Origin: Mycobacterium barrassiae
GTDB taxonomy: Bacteria; Actinomycetota; Actinomycetes; Mycobacteriales; Mycobacteriaceae
Length of the DNA stretch: 64,000 bases
NCBI RefSeq assembly: GCF_025822765.1
Contig: NZ_JACKUK010000044.1
Location: 63,985 to 127,984, forward strand
Reading direction: 5' to 3'
Of this stretch, positions 16,037-25,004 are shown in pieces. A program made the translations under genes and the position numbers. The notes beneath the pieces were generated by a model. It had not been told where the DNA came from. It did not search any database and was given only the letters and a program-made list of their open reading frames with translations. Positions within the stretch are counted from its first letter, which is position 1, and every line of letters starts with the position of its first letter.

Positions 16037-18234
16037 TTCCCCGTGCGCTGCACCTGCGAATCGAAGTCGCTGTTGAACGGGCAACTCCCGGTGACGGTGT
16101 AGTGCCCGGTGCCGGTGAGCACCGTGATGGGGTCCTGCGCCGGGGTGGGCAGGGGGTACTGCAAGGTGATCTCGCGGTGGGCCGGCCCGCCGTCCTTGCA
16201 CGTTGAGTCCGACGACCTGTTGGCCAGCACCCACTGGTTCTTCTCGAACACGAGAATCTTGACGTCGGTCGGATTGAACCAGTAGCTCAGGCAGCGGTCG
16301 CCGGTGCGAAGGCAGAACGTCTGGATGTCGAAATTCACCTCGGCGCTGCGGTTGCCGTCCTTGTACGTGTCGACCTCCTGATAGCGGCCGTACAGCGCCT
16401 GCGCGGGCGAGGCCACCCGGGCGGGCAGGGTGGCGGGGTCGACGATGGACACGCCCTCGGTGACGTCTCCGGTTCGGGTGAACGTCACGGGTCGGTTGCT
16501 GGCGCAGTTGGGGTTCGTCGACCGCACGATGAAGTCGCCCTTCAGCGACCCGTCGGGCTGCGACTGCAGCGACAGCGATTCCCAGATCTCGGTCGCGCCG
16601 GCGCCCTGGCACGTCGCCTGCTTCGCGCTCACCGACTCCCAACGATCGTCGACCTCGTCAAGCACCAATGACGTTGCCGAGCTGAGAGATCCGTTGGTTT
16701 TCGTCGCGCTCGCCACGCACGCGCCGCCGTCGTCGCATGCCGACTTGATCACCCAGGTCTCACTGCCGCCCGACGCGCCCTGGAACGGCTGACCGTTGGG
16801 TTGGGTGGGGGCGCCGAACTGGGCGGCGAAGGTGCCGTTCAATCCGTTACCCGCGGGTGGGCCGCTGGGGCCGGGCTGTTCGTCTCCGCTGAGGACCACG
16901 AGAATGGTCGCCACGGCGGCGACGATCATCACGATGGCCACGGGGACGATCACCGCGGGCCGTCGGTACCAGGGCCAGGGTGCGTCGTCATCGGCTCGCT
17001 TCTCCGACGGGAGGACCTCGGCCGGTCGAGCCTGGGTGGGGGCGGCCGCGTTCTCGGCATGCACCGCGGGCGCGCCGAGATGCGTTGGTGCCCAAGCCTT
17101 TTCCACATGGTCAGGGATACCGGACTGTGTCGACGCCCACGGGGGCTGCAGTCCTTGGTCGGCCGGTTGAGCCTGTGTCGGTGCCCATGCCTTTTCGACG
17201 TGCTCGGGGGTGCCCGCCTTGGTGGGTGCCCACTGCGGCGACGTCTGCTCGGCCGGCCGCGCCTGTGTCGGCTCGGACGCCGGCTCGACCGTCTCGGCGG
17301 GCCGGGTCTGCTTTGGGTTCCAATGCTTTTCGGTGTCTTCATCCCCGAAGGCCCGCGTTGCCGACGACGGTGCGGTCCCGGCTGCGGTCGGCGTCGAACC
17401 GGGTTTCACCGGCTGCGTGTGGGCGCTGGTGAGAGCCGCCCGCGCCGCGCGGGCCATTTCGGTCGTCGTCTCGAAGCGGTCCTCCGGGTCTTTCGCCATA
17501 CCCGCGGCGATCACGGCGTCGAGTTCCGCCGGCACCCCGGGAATCTTCATCGACACCCGCGGCGGCGGGGCGGTGAGATGACCGGCGATCTGCTGCTCCA
17601 CACTCTCGCCCGGGAACGGCCGCTTCGAGGTGAGGCATTCGTAGAGCACGCAGGTCAATGCGTAGATGTCCGAACGGGTATCGCTCTGGCCGGTGGTGAA
17701 GCGCTCGGGTGCCATGTACGGCCACGTGCCGACCACGTTGCCGGTGGCCGTCAGCTTCGTCTCACCGGCCGCGCGCGCGATGCCGAAATCGATCAGATAC
17801 GAGAAGTCGTCCTCGGCGACCAGAATGTTGGACGGTTTCACGTCGCGATGCACGAGCCCGATCTTGTGGGCCGCGTTGAGCGCCGACGCGATCTGCTCGA
17901 TGATCTTCACCGCTCGAGCGGGCTCCATGGGGCCCTTGGCCAGCACGTGTTCGAGGTCCTGACCCTCGATCAGCCGCATGTCCACATACAGCCGGCCCTC
18001 GATCTCGCCGAAGTTGTGGATCGGCACCACGTGCGGGTTGCTCAGCCCCGCAGCGGCGAACGCCTCATGGCGGAACCGCTGCTCGAAGACGGGATCGGCG
18101 GCCATCTGTGCCGGCAGCACTTTCACCGCCACAACCCGCCGGGTGGCGGTGTCGAACGCCTTCCAAACCTCACCCATGCCGCCGCGACCGATCAACTCGA
18201 CGAGGCGGTACCTACCGAAGGGCGTGCCCTCCAC
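16033..18234 (-). CDS. Receptor-type Ser/Thr protein kinase (PknE/F/J-like layout)
   Basis: A 733-aa transmembrane kinase. Residues about 1-270 are the kinase domain: GRGGMGEVWKA (Gly loop), VAVKVLP (Lys), HRDVKPSNIL (catalytic loop), DFGIAR and APERF. Next is a 160-residue Pro/Ala/Thr-rich linker with repeated VEKAWAPT and PTQARPAE units. A membrane segment (AVIVPVAIVMIVAAVATILVVL) precedes an extracellular domain of about 260 residues with eight or more Cys. GTG 18234 follows an AGGAGG ribosome site; a TTG at 18258 is an alternative. The extracellular domain probably senses an envelope signal. The linker repeats may be phosphorylation sites for FHA partners, which is inference. Confidence 0.9.
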   Translation of the reverse strand: MEGTPFGRYRLVELIGRGGMGEVWKAFDTATRRVVAVKVLPAQMAADPVFEQRFRHEAFAAAGLSNPHVVPIHNFGEIEGRLYVDMRLIEGQDLEHVLAKGPMEPARAVKIIEQIASALNAAHKIGLVHRDVKPSNILVAEDDFSYLIDFGIARAAGETKLTATGNVVGTWPYMAPERFTTGQSDTRSDIYALTCVLYECLTSKRPFPGESVEQQIAGHLTAPPPRVSMKIPGVPAELDAVIAAGMAKDPEDRFETTTEMARAARAALTSAHTQPVKPGSTPTAAGTAPSSATRAFGDEDTEKHWNPKQTRPAETVEPASEPTQARPAEQTSPQWAPTKAGTPEHVEKAWAPTQAQPADQGLQPPWASTQSGIPDHVEKAWAPTHLGAPAVHAENAAAPTQARPAEVLPSEKRADDDAPWPWYRRPAVIVPVAIVMIVAAVATILVVLSGDEQPGPSGPPAGNGLNGTFAAQFGAPTQPNGQPFQGASGGSETWVIKSACDDGGACVASATKTNGSLSSATSLVLDEVDDRWESVSAKQATCQGAGATEIWESLSLQSQPDGSLKGDFIVRSTNPNCASNRPVTFTRTGDVTEGVSIVDPATLPARVASPAQALYGRYQEVDTYKDGNRSAEVNFDIQTFCLRTGDRCLSYWFNPTDVKILVFEKNQWVLANRSSDSTCKDGGPAHREITLQYPLPTPAQDPITVLTGTGHYTVTGSCPFNSDFDSQVQRTGN

Positions 18235-18739
18235 TACGCCTCCTGGGAACTGCGGCAAACCGGCGGGTTCACAGTCTTCACGATCGGGCAGGTGCCCGGT
18301 CCCGTATTAGAGATTGAATTGGCCGTCGGCGTACCGCAACCCACCGGGCGTGATCGGATCCGCAAAGTTTCGTTCCTCCAGCGCTGCGGTGTGAGGTCAG
18401 AAACGTATCTAGCCCGACAATTCCTTGAGAACGCAAGGCAACCCCACAGGTGGGCGATCGCATTCCGGCCAGAATGCCATCCGCCGTCCAAATTTGCTGA
18501 TTTCGATGAATCCGCGGCATTCACCGCCGCTACCTGGGAGAATTCCACGATCTGGAGCGTTCGGGGGAACACCAGCTGGAAGGGGGTGGCTGATGTCGGT
18601 GTCCCGCCGGCCCCACGCGGGTCCGCCGACATCCGTTGCGCTGCCTTCGTTTGTTGCCGACGCCGGTGTCTGGCCCGCGCCGTCGGCAATCGGTTCCACG
18701 CCTGACCGCCAGCACGCCTGTTGTTGAGAGAGAACGACA
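18235..18739. other. 505-bp non-coding region between divergent kinase and mucin-like gene
   Basis: No frame in this stretch resembles a protein, and base composition is less GC-biased than its neighbours around 18300-18540. It should contain the two divergent promoters. A short inverted repeat (GCATTC/GAATGC) lies at 18460-18477, and a GGGGAACA stretch near 18568 could be an ECF-type -35, but neither is convincing. It is long enough to hold a structured 5' leader for the 18740 gene; I did not recognise one. Confidence 0.5.
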
Positions 18740-20326
18740 ATGCAAGATTCACGTGGTGTTCGACGTGCTCGCGGCGTCGCCGTCGCGGTGGCGTCGGTCG
18801 TAGCCGTCGGCTCGACCGCGATGGGCGTCGCGGCGTTTCCCGCCCTCGCGCAACCCGTCGACGAAACGACGGTCGTGGAAACCCCGTACGTGCCTACCGA
18901 AGAGGCCGTGCCGGAGGCACCGCCGGTCGTCGAGGTTCCGCCGCCGGTGATCGAGATACCGACCGCAGCGCCGCCCGTGGTACCGCAGGCTCCGGTGCAG
19001 ACGCCAGTGCCGGTGCAGACCCAGGCCCCGGTCGTAACCGAAGCGCCCGTGGAGACCCAGGCGCCCGTCGTGACAACGACTGCGGCGCCGCCGGTTACGG
19101 CTGAATCCGAACCGACGAGTGCGGCTCCCGCAACGACGGAAGCGGTGACCACCGCAACGACAGCGGCGACCACAGATGCCACGACCTCAGGTGCCACCAC
19201 CTCAGGCGCAACGACAACACCCAGCGGTTCAACGGCGCTCGAGACCTCCACTTCGGCGCCCAGTGGCACGAGCACAACGGCGACGGTGGCCAGTACGTCG
19301 GCATCAGAAGCAACGGCGTCCGAAGAGAGCACATCGGGTGAGACGACCACCGCCACCACGGAGCAGATCGGCGGGACCACCGTCGAGGACTCCGGAAGCA
19401 TCGAACAGGCCGCCGGAGTCACCACGACCCCCGAACCCCAACGGGTCGAGGCGTTGCCTGAGGATGTCGAGCGCGCGATGAACGCCAAGCCGGTGGAGGA
19501 GGTTCCGCCGCCGGCGCCGCCCGCCGAGATCGACAAGCTCAGGAATCTGATCCTGGCGCCGGACGGAAGCACCGACGGCGCGAGCACGCCGACCAGCGCC
19601 AGCCTCGCGGCCGCCGAACAGAAAGTCATGCAATGGCAGCCCGACTGGGTGCAGTACGACAAGTACTACCGGCCGTTGATCTTCAATCCGTACCCCGAGC
19701 CGCTCCAGCTCGTCTACGACGTCGGGGGCGTACCGCGGACGCTGCTCATCGAGCCGTTCGGGCGCGTCGTCACCGAGGTACGTGATCTCGGCTCGTACAA
19801 CTTCACCGCGTTGCGGCTCAATGTCCTTGGCATTCCCATCGACATCGCGGTCGGCAACTTCTTCGGTGGCGGGTACCTGCCGGCGCCGGGGCAGCCGCCT
19901 CCACCCCCGCCACCGCCGGTGCGCACCCTGAACGACGTCCCCGTTCAGGTCAAGTACACCGATGCGACCTACCGTCCGATCGTGGTCCGCAGGGTCGTCG
20001 ACGTCGGTCCCGATCCCTCGCAGGGCGGCGCCCACAAAGTGCTTCTCGACGGTGTGACGCCGGCGTGGGGCGAATGGAAGCAGAACGAACAGGGCGTGCC
20101 GCAGTTCGAGGTGCACCAGACCCAGAGCTTCCCCGGCATGGAGGCGCCTGCGGAGGGCCCGTTGCCAGGCAACTACGACCTGCAGCTGGTCAGCGACTCG
20201 ACGCCTACCGGTCTCAGCGGCAAGGACATCACCTTCATCGTGGCGGCGGTGATCGCGGCGGCGGTCGGCATCGGCGCGATCGCGCTGACCGTCTTCCGTG
20301 GAAAGCGGCGGCGTCCCCAGCATTGA
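18740..20326 (+). CDS. Membrane-anchored mucin-like Thr/Ala/Pro-rich surface protein
   Basis: A 528-aa protein of unknown function. A signal peptide (residues 1-37, ending ALAQP) is followed by about 200 residues very rich in Thr, Ala, Pro and Val (for example TTAATTDATTSGATTSG), a typical O-mannosylation region in mycobacteria. A folded domain (about 290-480) contains WQPDWVQYDKYYRPLIFNPY and is interrupted by a PPPPPPPP run. The C-terminus has one membrane helix (FIVAAVIAAAVGIGAIALTVF) and a basic tail, so the protein is anchored with its bulk outside. A gene for a second exported protein follows 24 bp downstream, probably in the same operon, and a receptor kinase lies divergently upstream. 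Confidence 0.75.
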   Translation: MQDSRGVRRARGVAVAVASVVAVGSTAMGVAAFPALAQPVDETTVVETPYVPTEEAVPEAPPVVEVPPPVIEIPTAAPPVVPQAPVQTPVPVQTQAPVVTEAPVETQAPVVTTTAAPPVTAESEPTSAAPATTEAVTTATTAATTDATTSGATTSGATTTPSGSTALETSTSAPSGTSTTATVASTSASEATASEESTSGETTTATTEQIGGTTVEDSGSIEQAAGVTTTPEPQRVEALPEDVERAMNAKPVEEVPPPAPPAEIDKLRNLILAPDGSTDGASTPTSASLAAAEQKVMQWQPDWVQYDKYYRPLIFNPYPEPLQLVYDVGGVPRTLLIEPFGRVVTEVRDLGSYNFTALRLNVLGIPIDIAVGNFFGGGYLPAPGQPPPPPPPPVRTLNDVPVQVKYTDATYRPIVVRRVVDVGPDPSQGGAHKVLLDGVTPAWGEWKQNEQGVPQFEVHQTQSFPGMEAPAEGPLPGNYDLQLVSDSTPTGLSGKDITFIVAAVIAAAVGIGAIALTVFRGKRRRPQH

Positions 20327-20350
20327 CGAAATCTCGGGTTAAGTAGGTAC

Positions 20351-20806
20351 ATGCGAGTTCCGTCAACCGCGCGCAAGTGGTTCGCGGTGCTGGCGCTTCT
20401 CGCCATCGTCGCAAGCGGTGTCGGCGTCGCGGCCATGATGATCTTCGGAAGTCTGGGTGCGCCCAAGCCGTCGCAGCGGGACGCGGCACCGCGGTCGACG
20501 CTGGCGCCCGCGCCGCCGAAGGTGCCGACTCCGTTCGAGTTCACCGTCGCGGTGAATGTCACCGAGCAGACCTGTGTGCCGGCTGGGCCGTGCACGTACA
20601 AGTACACGATCCAGCCGAAATACATTGGCCTGCACCCACTGCCGGAGACACCGTTCACCGTGTTCTACGAGGTGATCGGCGGGGACGCACCGCAGAAGGG
20701 TGAGTTCACCGTCGAGAAGGACCAGGCGCAGATCCTGACGGACGTCGTCGTCCAAGGCCCGCCGGGAGCACAGCTGAAGGCCCACGTCATGAGTGTGAGC
20801 AGCTGA
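20351..20806 (+). CDS. Single-pass membrane or exported hypothetical protein
   Basis: A 151-aa protein with one N-terminal hydrophobic helix (WFAVLALLAIVASGVGVAAMMIF). A Pro/Ala linker follows, then a probable beta-sandwich domain of about 100 residues (FEFTVAVNVTEQTC through AQLKAHVM) with two Cys that could form a disulphide. No catalytic motif is seen. It lies 24 bp after the mucin-like surface protein on the same strand, suggesting a joint envelope role. Function unknown. Confidence 0.65.
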   Translation: MRVPSTARKWFAVLALLAIVASGVGVAAMMIFGSLGAPKPSQRDAAPRSTLAPAPPKVPTPFEFTVAVNVTEQTCVPAGPCTYKYTIQPKYIGLHPLPETPFTVFYEVIGGDAPQKGEFTVEKDQAQILTDVVVQGPPGAQLKAHVMSVSS

Positions 20807-20855
20807 ATTTTGCGGTTCTGACCCACGGTGCGGTGGGCGGTCGCATTGTTGCCCT

Positions 20856-22136
20856 ATGACGAAGGCGTCACTTCTGCGGGCCAAGGAGGGTCTGCCGCGC
20901 GGCGTCCAGGGTGCAGCTGACCCCCGATTCGCGAACGTCGCGCGCATCTTCGCCGGACTGTTCCCGGGCCGCCGGTTCGGCGGTGGGGCGTTGGCGGTCT
21001 ACATCGACGGCAGACCCGTCGTCGATGTGTGGACGGGATGGTCGGACCGCGCGGGGGAGCAGGTCTGGACAGCCGACACGGGGGCGATGGTGTTCTCGGC
21101 CACCAAAGGGGTCGCGGCCATGGTGATCCACCGGCTGGTCGACCGTGGCCTGATGTCCTACGACGAGCCCGTCGCACGGTACTGGCCGGAGTTCGGCGCG
21201 AACGGCAAGGACGGGATCACGGTGCGCGACGTCCTGCGGCACCGGTCCGGGCTGGCGCATCTCAAGGGTGTGACCAAGGACGAACTGCTCGATCACCTGC
21301 TGATGGAGCAGCGCCTCGCCGCCGCACCGGTCGATCACCTGGTGGGCAGGCAGGCTTACCACGCGCTGACGTACGGATGGATTCTGTCCGGCCTCGCCAG
21401 GGCCGTGACTGGTATGGGCATGCGTGAGCTCATCCGCGTCGAAGTCGCGGAACCGCTGAACACCGACGGCCTGCATCTCGGCCGCCCACCGGCGGGCTCG
21501 CCGACGAAGGTCGCACAGATCCTGGCCCCGCAGGGCACCCGTGCGAACCCGGTCTTCGACTTCGTCGCGCCGAAGGTCGCCGGGTTACCGATCTCGGGTG
21601 CGCTCGGCGCCATGTACTTTCCCGGCATCAAATCCCTTGTGCAGGGCGATATCCCGTTCCTCGACGCGGAGGTCCCCGCGGCCAACGGGGTAGTGACCGC
21701 GCGCGGGCTGGCCAGAATGTATGCCGCTGTCGCCAACGGAGGCAGCATCGATGGCGTCCAGCTGCTCTCACCCGAGCTGACGCAGGGGCTCATCGGAAAG
21801 CCCAAGCCGTGGCCCGATCTGAACATGGGCGTACCGATGCCGTTTCACCTCGGCTACCACGAGTCACCGATTCCCGGTCTGCTCAAGGGTTTTGGCCATA
21901 TCGGCCTCGGCGGGACGCTGGGCTGGTCCGATCCGGAGACCGGCAGTGCGTTCGCGTTCGTACACAATCGACTGCTCACGCCGATGCTCTTCGACATGGG
22001 CTCATTCGCCGGTATCGCCAGGCCGCTACGCAACGCGATCGTCGCCGCGCGGCACGCCGGTCCGGTCGCGGTGCCGAAATACGGTGCGCGCTACCGGGAA
22101 TCGGACGCGCCCAAAAAGGTCGCGGGCCGTCGTTAA
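20856..22136 (+). CDS. Class C beta-lactamase-fold serine hydrolase/esterase
   Basis: A 426-aa member of the serine beta-lactamase/esterase family (EstB-LpqK-LipE type). The nucleophile motif S-x-x-K is in VFSATKGVAAMVI, and HALTYGWILSGL carries the Tyr of the second motif. GHIGLGGTLGWSDPETG near the end corresponds to the third-motif region with HxG-like character. No signal peptide is visible, so it is probably an intracellular ester hydrolase rather than a true beta-lactamase. The TAA stop overlaps the stop of the convergent reductase gene. Confidence 0.83.
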   Translation: MTKASLLRAKEGLPRGVQGAADPRFANVARIFAGLFPGRRFGGGALAVYIDGRPVVDVWTGWSDRAGEQVWTADTGAMVFSATKGVAAMVIHRLVDRGLMSYDEPVARYWPEFGANGKDGITVRDVLRHRSGLAHLKGVTKDELLDHLLMEQRLAAAPVDHLVGRQAYHALTYGWILSGLARAVTGMGMRELIRVEVAEPLNTDGLHLGRPPAGSPTKVAQILAPQGTRANPVFDFVAPKVAGLPISGALGAMYFPGIKSLVQGDIPFLDAEVPAANGVVTARGLARMYAAVANGGSIDGVQLLSPELTQGLIGKPKPWPDLNMGVPMPFHLGYHESPIPGLLKGFGHIGLGGTLGWSDPETGSAFAFVHNRLLTPMLFDMGSFAGIARPLRNAIVAARHAGPVAVPKYGARYRESDAPKKVAGRR

Positions 22137-23200
22137 GCGGTGGAGACGACGCCGCGTGCCTGTGGCAGTGGCAGGTCGTTGTACGTGGCGATGCCCGGTG
22201 CTGCCGCCACGACCGCCGGGATTGCGTGGATCGGCGGCATTGCCGTCATGATGTGGCCCAGCACGAAGAAGTCCTCGATGCTCTTGGCGTTCTCGATCAT
22301 GTCCTGCGGTGGCAGGAAACTGACGGCCATGTTCACCGTCGGCCGCCCTTCGATGGTGATCTTCCAGCCGTCGCCGTCGAGCTGCCAGTCCGGATCCAGG
22401 GTCTGGCCCTTCTTCCACCGGACGTTGATGTCGATCACGGTCTTGCCGCCCACGACGCCCTGCCAGCTGGCGAAGACACCCGCGACGTGGCCGGCCGGGA
22501 TGGTCCACGACGCCATCTCGAGATCCTCGGTCGTCTGCGCGTACTCCGAGACGCACTTGATCTCGTCGAGCGTCACGCCGATCGCATCGGCGACCAGGCG
22601 CACGGCCTCGGCGAACACCGCGGTTCCCTGTGCGGCCATCGGTTGGAGTTCGGGGTCGTCGATGGCGGTGCCGAACCCGACGGGTCGCTCGGTGTCGGGG
22701 GAGTCGTAAAGGGTGGTGTCGGCGGACTCGGCGATGGTGATCTTGTCGATCCGGTCGCACGATGTCGCCGCGACGATCGCCAGCAGTTCGGCGAAACCGG
22801 GGCTGACGCCCGAACCGAACAGCGTCGAGCCGCCTCGCTGGCAGGCCTCCTCGAGCCGGTCCCGCCCGTCGCCCAGGTTGTGTCCGGTGATGAACGAGGC
22901 CGACGCGACGACATTCACCCCCGCCTCGAGGATGCGGACGAGTTCGTCGACGTCGATCCACATCGGGTTGTAGACCACGACATCGGGCTTGAGGGCGAGC
23001 AGCGCGTCGATGTCGTTGGTGGCCTTCACCCCCAACGGCCCGATGCCGGCCAGCTCTCCCGCGTCGCGGCCGGATTTGTCCTTCGACCAGGCGTAAAGGC
23101 CGACCAGTTCGTAATTCGGGTTCTTCGCGATCGCCTCGACCGAACTCTTTCCGACATTTCCCGTCGTCCACTGGACGACCCGATAGGGCGTGTTTGGCAC
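22133..23200 (-). CDS. Dihydrodipicolinate reductase-like NAD(P)-dependent amine dehydrogenase family protein
   Basis: A 355-aa protein with an N-terminal Rossmann fold (RVVQWTTGNVGKSSVEAI) resembling the DapB superfamily. It is much longer than DapB (about 245 aa) and belongs to the group annotated as amine dehydrogenase (2,4-diaminopentanoate dehydrogenase-like). This group is expanded in mycobacteria, usually without known substrate. It starts with GTG. It is divergent from a TetR regulator 73 bp away, which may control it. Confidence 0.75.
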   Translation of the reverse strand: MPNTPYRVVQWTTGNVGKSSVEAIAKNPNYELVGLYAWSKDKSGRDAGELAGIGPLGVKATNDIDALLALKPDVVVYNPMWIDVDELVRILEAGVNVVASASFITGHNLGDGRDRLEEACQRGGSTLFGSGVSPGFAELLAIVAATSCDRIDKITIAESADTTLYDSPDTERPVGFGTAIDDPELQPMAAQGTAVFAEAVRLVADAIGVTLDEIKCVSEYAQTTEDLEMASWTIPAGHVAGVFASWQGVVGGKTVIDINVRWKKGQTLDPDWQLDGDGWKITIEGRPTVNMAVSFLPPQDMIENAKSIEDFFVLGHIMTAMPPIHAIPAVVAAAPGIATYNDLPLPQARGVVSTA

Positions 23201-23273
23201 TCGCTCAGCATAGGAAATACGGGAGCATGACGGAAGGCTTTTTTCCCGACTGGCGAAAAACTAGGCTGCGGTG

Positions 23274-23939
23274 ATGGCGCGAACCAGGGGCCGGCCACCG
23301 AGAATCAGTCGGGACCAGATCGTCGCCGCGGCGCACAGCCTGCCCGCCGGGGGCCTGACCATGCAGGCAGTGGCCGATGAGCTCGGGGTGAGCCGTAAGG
23401 CGCTGCACTATTACGTCGGCGACCGTGAGGGGCTGCTGACCCTGATCCTGCTCGACCAGTTCGAGCGCGAACTCGCCGCCGTCGAGCTGCCTGTGGACGA
23501 CGACTGGCGGGCCACGCTGCGCGCGTATGCGGTGGCCTACCGGGATGGCCTGCTGCGAGTCGGCACGGCTACGGACTTCACCCAGCTGCGCGGGCTGAGC
23601 ACCTCTGCGGCGCTGGGCCTCGCCGATCGCCTTCTCGACGCGATGCTGTCGGCGGGCCTCGATCCCGACAGCGCGCGGCGCGGTCTGACCGCCGCATCGA
23701 ACATCGCTCAATCGGCCGCGCAGACGGTCGTCGCGCAGACTGCGTCAGGGGCACACCGGCACCGCGCGGAAACCATGGAGGCGCTGTCGCGGGAGCCGCA
23801 CGACGCCTACCCGGCGTTGCGTCGGGTACTCGGAGCGGCCGCACCTTCGGAGCGCGATGCCGAATCTCAGTTCGAGTTCGAACTCGAGGTGGTGATCGCG
23901 GGGCTTAACCGGATACTCGAGGGTGCTGAACCGTTGTGA
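23274..23939 (+). CDS. TetR-family transcriptional regulator
   Basis: A 221-aa repressor-like protein. The N-terminal helix-turn-helix is ISRDQIVAAAHSLPAGGLTMQAVADELGVSRKALHYYV in outline (residues about 11-50). The rest is an all-helical ligand-binding domain. I prefer ATG 23274 over the adjacent GTG 23271. Divergent placement next to the amine-dehydrogenase-like gene suggests that gene is its target; the ligand is unknown. Confidence 0.85.
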   Translation: MARTRGRPPRISRDQIVAAAHSLPAGGLTMQAVADELGVSRKALHYYVGDREGLLTLILLDQFERELAAVELPVDDDWRATLRAYAVAYRDGLLRVGTATDFTQLRGLSTSAALGLADRLLDAMLSAGLDPDSARRGLTAASNIAQSAAQTVVAQTASGAHRHRAETMEALSREPHDAYPALRRVLGAAAPSERDAESQFEFELEVVIAGLNRILEGAEPL

Positions 23940-23950
23940 GACAACGTGAT

Positions 23951-24976
23951 TCAGTGGGGGACGAGCGCGACCTTCCCGGTGCGCTGCTGGCCACCGCGGT
24001 CGATCCACGTCAGATCGATGACGTCGCCCGGATAGTGGCGGTCCAACACGTACGTCAGCGTGGTGGCCGAATCCAATTGCGTGCCGTCCAAGGTGATCAG
24101 CACGTCGCCCGGTGCCAACCCGGCTGCCTCGGCCGGGCCGCCGCTTAGGACGTCGGCGATGAGCACGCCGGGCACATCCAACGGAGCGGTGCGCACGCCG
24201 ACGCCGAGCAGCACAGGCGGTCCGATATGCACCGATGCCGACGGCGCCCCCGATCGAATCTGGTTGGCAATGGCCATCGCATCGTTGATCGGGATGGCGA
24301 AACCCTTGCCGCCCGGGCCCATCCGGAAGTTCACCGATGCCGCGGTCGTGACCCCGACGACCTGACCGGCTCCGTTGACGACGGGACCCCCGGAGTCGCC
24401 CGCGACGACCGGCGCCGCGAACTCGATCAGCCCGGTCAACTCGTCCTTGCTGCCTGTGAGGGTGTCCTCGGCTTGGACGGTGCGGCCGAAGGCGGTGATG
24501 GTCCCGACCTCCTGCGTCAGGGGGGCGTTGCTGCCCTGCGCGTTGCCGAGTGCCACCACCGGTTCGCCTTGCACGAGGCTGGCGGAGTCACCGATCGGCG
24601 CGGCGGGCAGCCCGCCTGCCCCGATCAGCTGCAACACCGCGATGTCGTGCTGTCGGTCGTAACCGACGAGTTCGGCCGGATAAGACCGGCCTGCGACGCT
24701 CACAGTGATCCGGTCGGCGCCCGCCACCACGTGAAAGTTGGTCAGCACCTGACCGGCGGGGTCGAGCACGATGCCCGCGCCGTTTCCGATCGCGTTCTGG
24801 TAGTAGATCTCGGTGTCGACGCGCGCCACGGCGGGCTCGACCTGGCTGGCCGCGACGACCGGATCCCCCGGCGCAGCGGTGGACGTTGCCGGATGCACCG
24901 GGGCGACGAGCGCCAGGACCGCGACGAGCGCGATCAAGGGCGTCGCTAGCGCGCGACGCATCGGGAGTATGCGCAT
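23951..24976 (-). CDS. Secreted trypsin-like serine protease with PDZ domain (PepA/Rv0125-like)
   Basis: A 341-aa exported protease. A signal peptide (residues 1-35, PLIALVAVLALVAPVHPA) precedes a trypsin-like domain with His in LTNFHVVAG, Asp in RQHDIAVLQL and Ser in AGDSGGPVV. A C-terminal PDZ domain (residues about 245-335, GVLIADVLSGGPAEAAGL) would bind substrate ends. Size and layout match mycobacterial PepA rather than the membrane-bound HtrA forms. It likely acts in envelope protein quality control or processing. Confidence 0.87.
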   Translation of the reverse strand: MRILPMRRALATPLIALVAVLALVAPVHPATSTAAPGDPVVAASQVEPAVARVDTEIYYQNAIGNGAGIVLDPAGQVLTNFHVVAGADRITVSVAGRSYPAELVGYDRQHDIAVLQLIGAGGLPAAPIGDSASLVQGEPVVALGNAQGSNAPLTQEVGTITAFGRTVQAEDTLTGSKDELTGLIEFAAPVVAGDSGGPVVNGAGQVVGVTTAASVNFRMGPGGKGFAIPINDAMAIANQIRSGAPSASVHIGPPVLLGVGVRTAPLDVPGVLIADVLSGGPAEAAGLAPGDVLITLDGTQLDSATTLTYVLDRHYPGDVIDLTWIDRGGQQRTGKVALVPH

Positions 24977-25004
24977 CTGCCCATTTTGCCCGATATCGCA
25001 GTTC

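Noticed and set aside
18560-18640. A c-di-AMP (ydaO-type) riboswitch before the 18740 gene
   Set aside because: Only a GGGGAACA stretch recalls such leaders; the conserved helices and loops could not be found by eye.
20856-22136. Serine hydrolase as a beta-lactamase resistance gene
   Set aside because: It has the SxxK fold motif but no signal peptide and belongs to the esterase-like branch common in mycobacteria.
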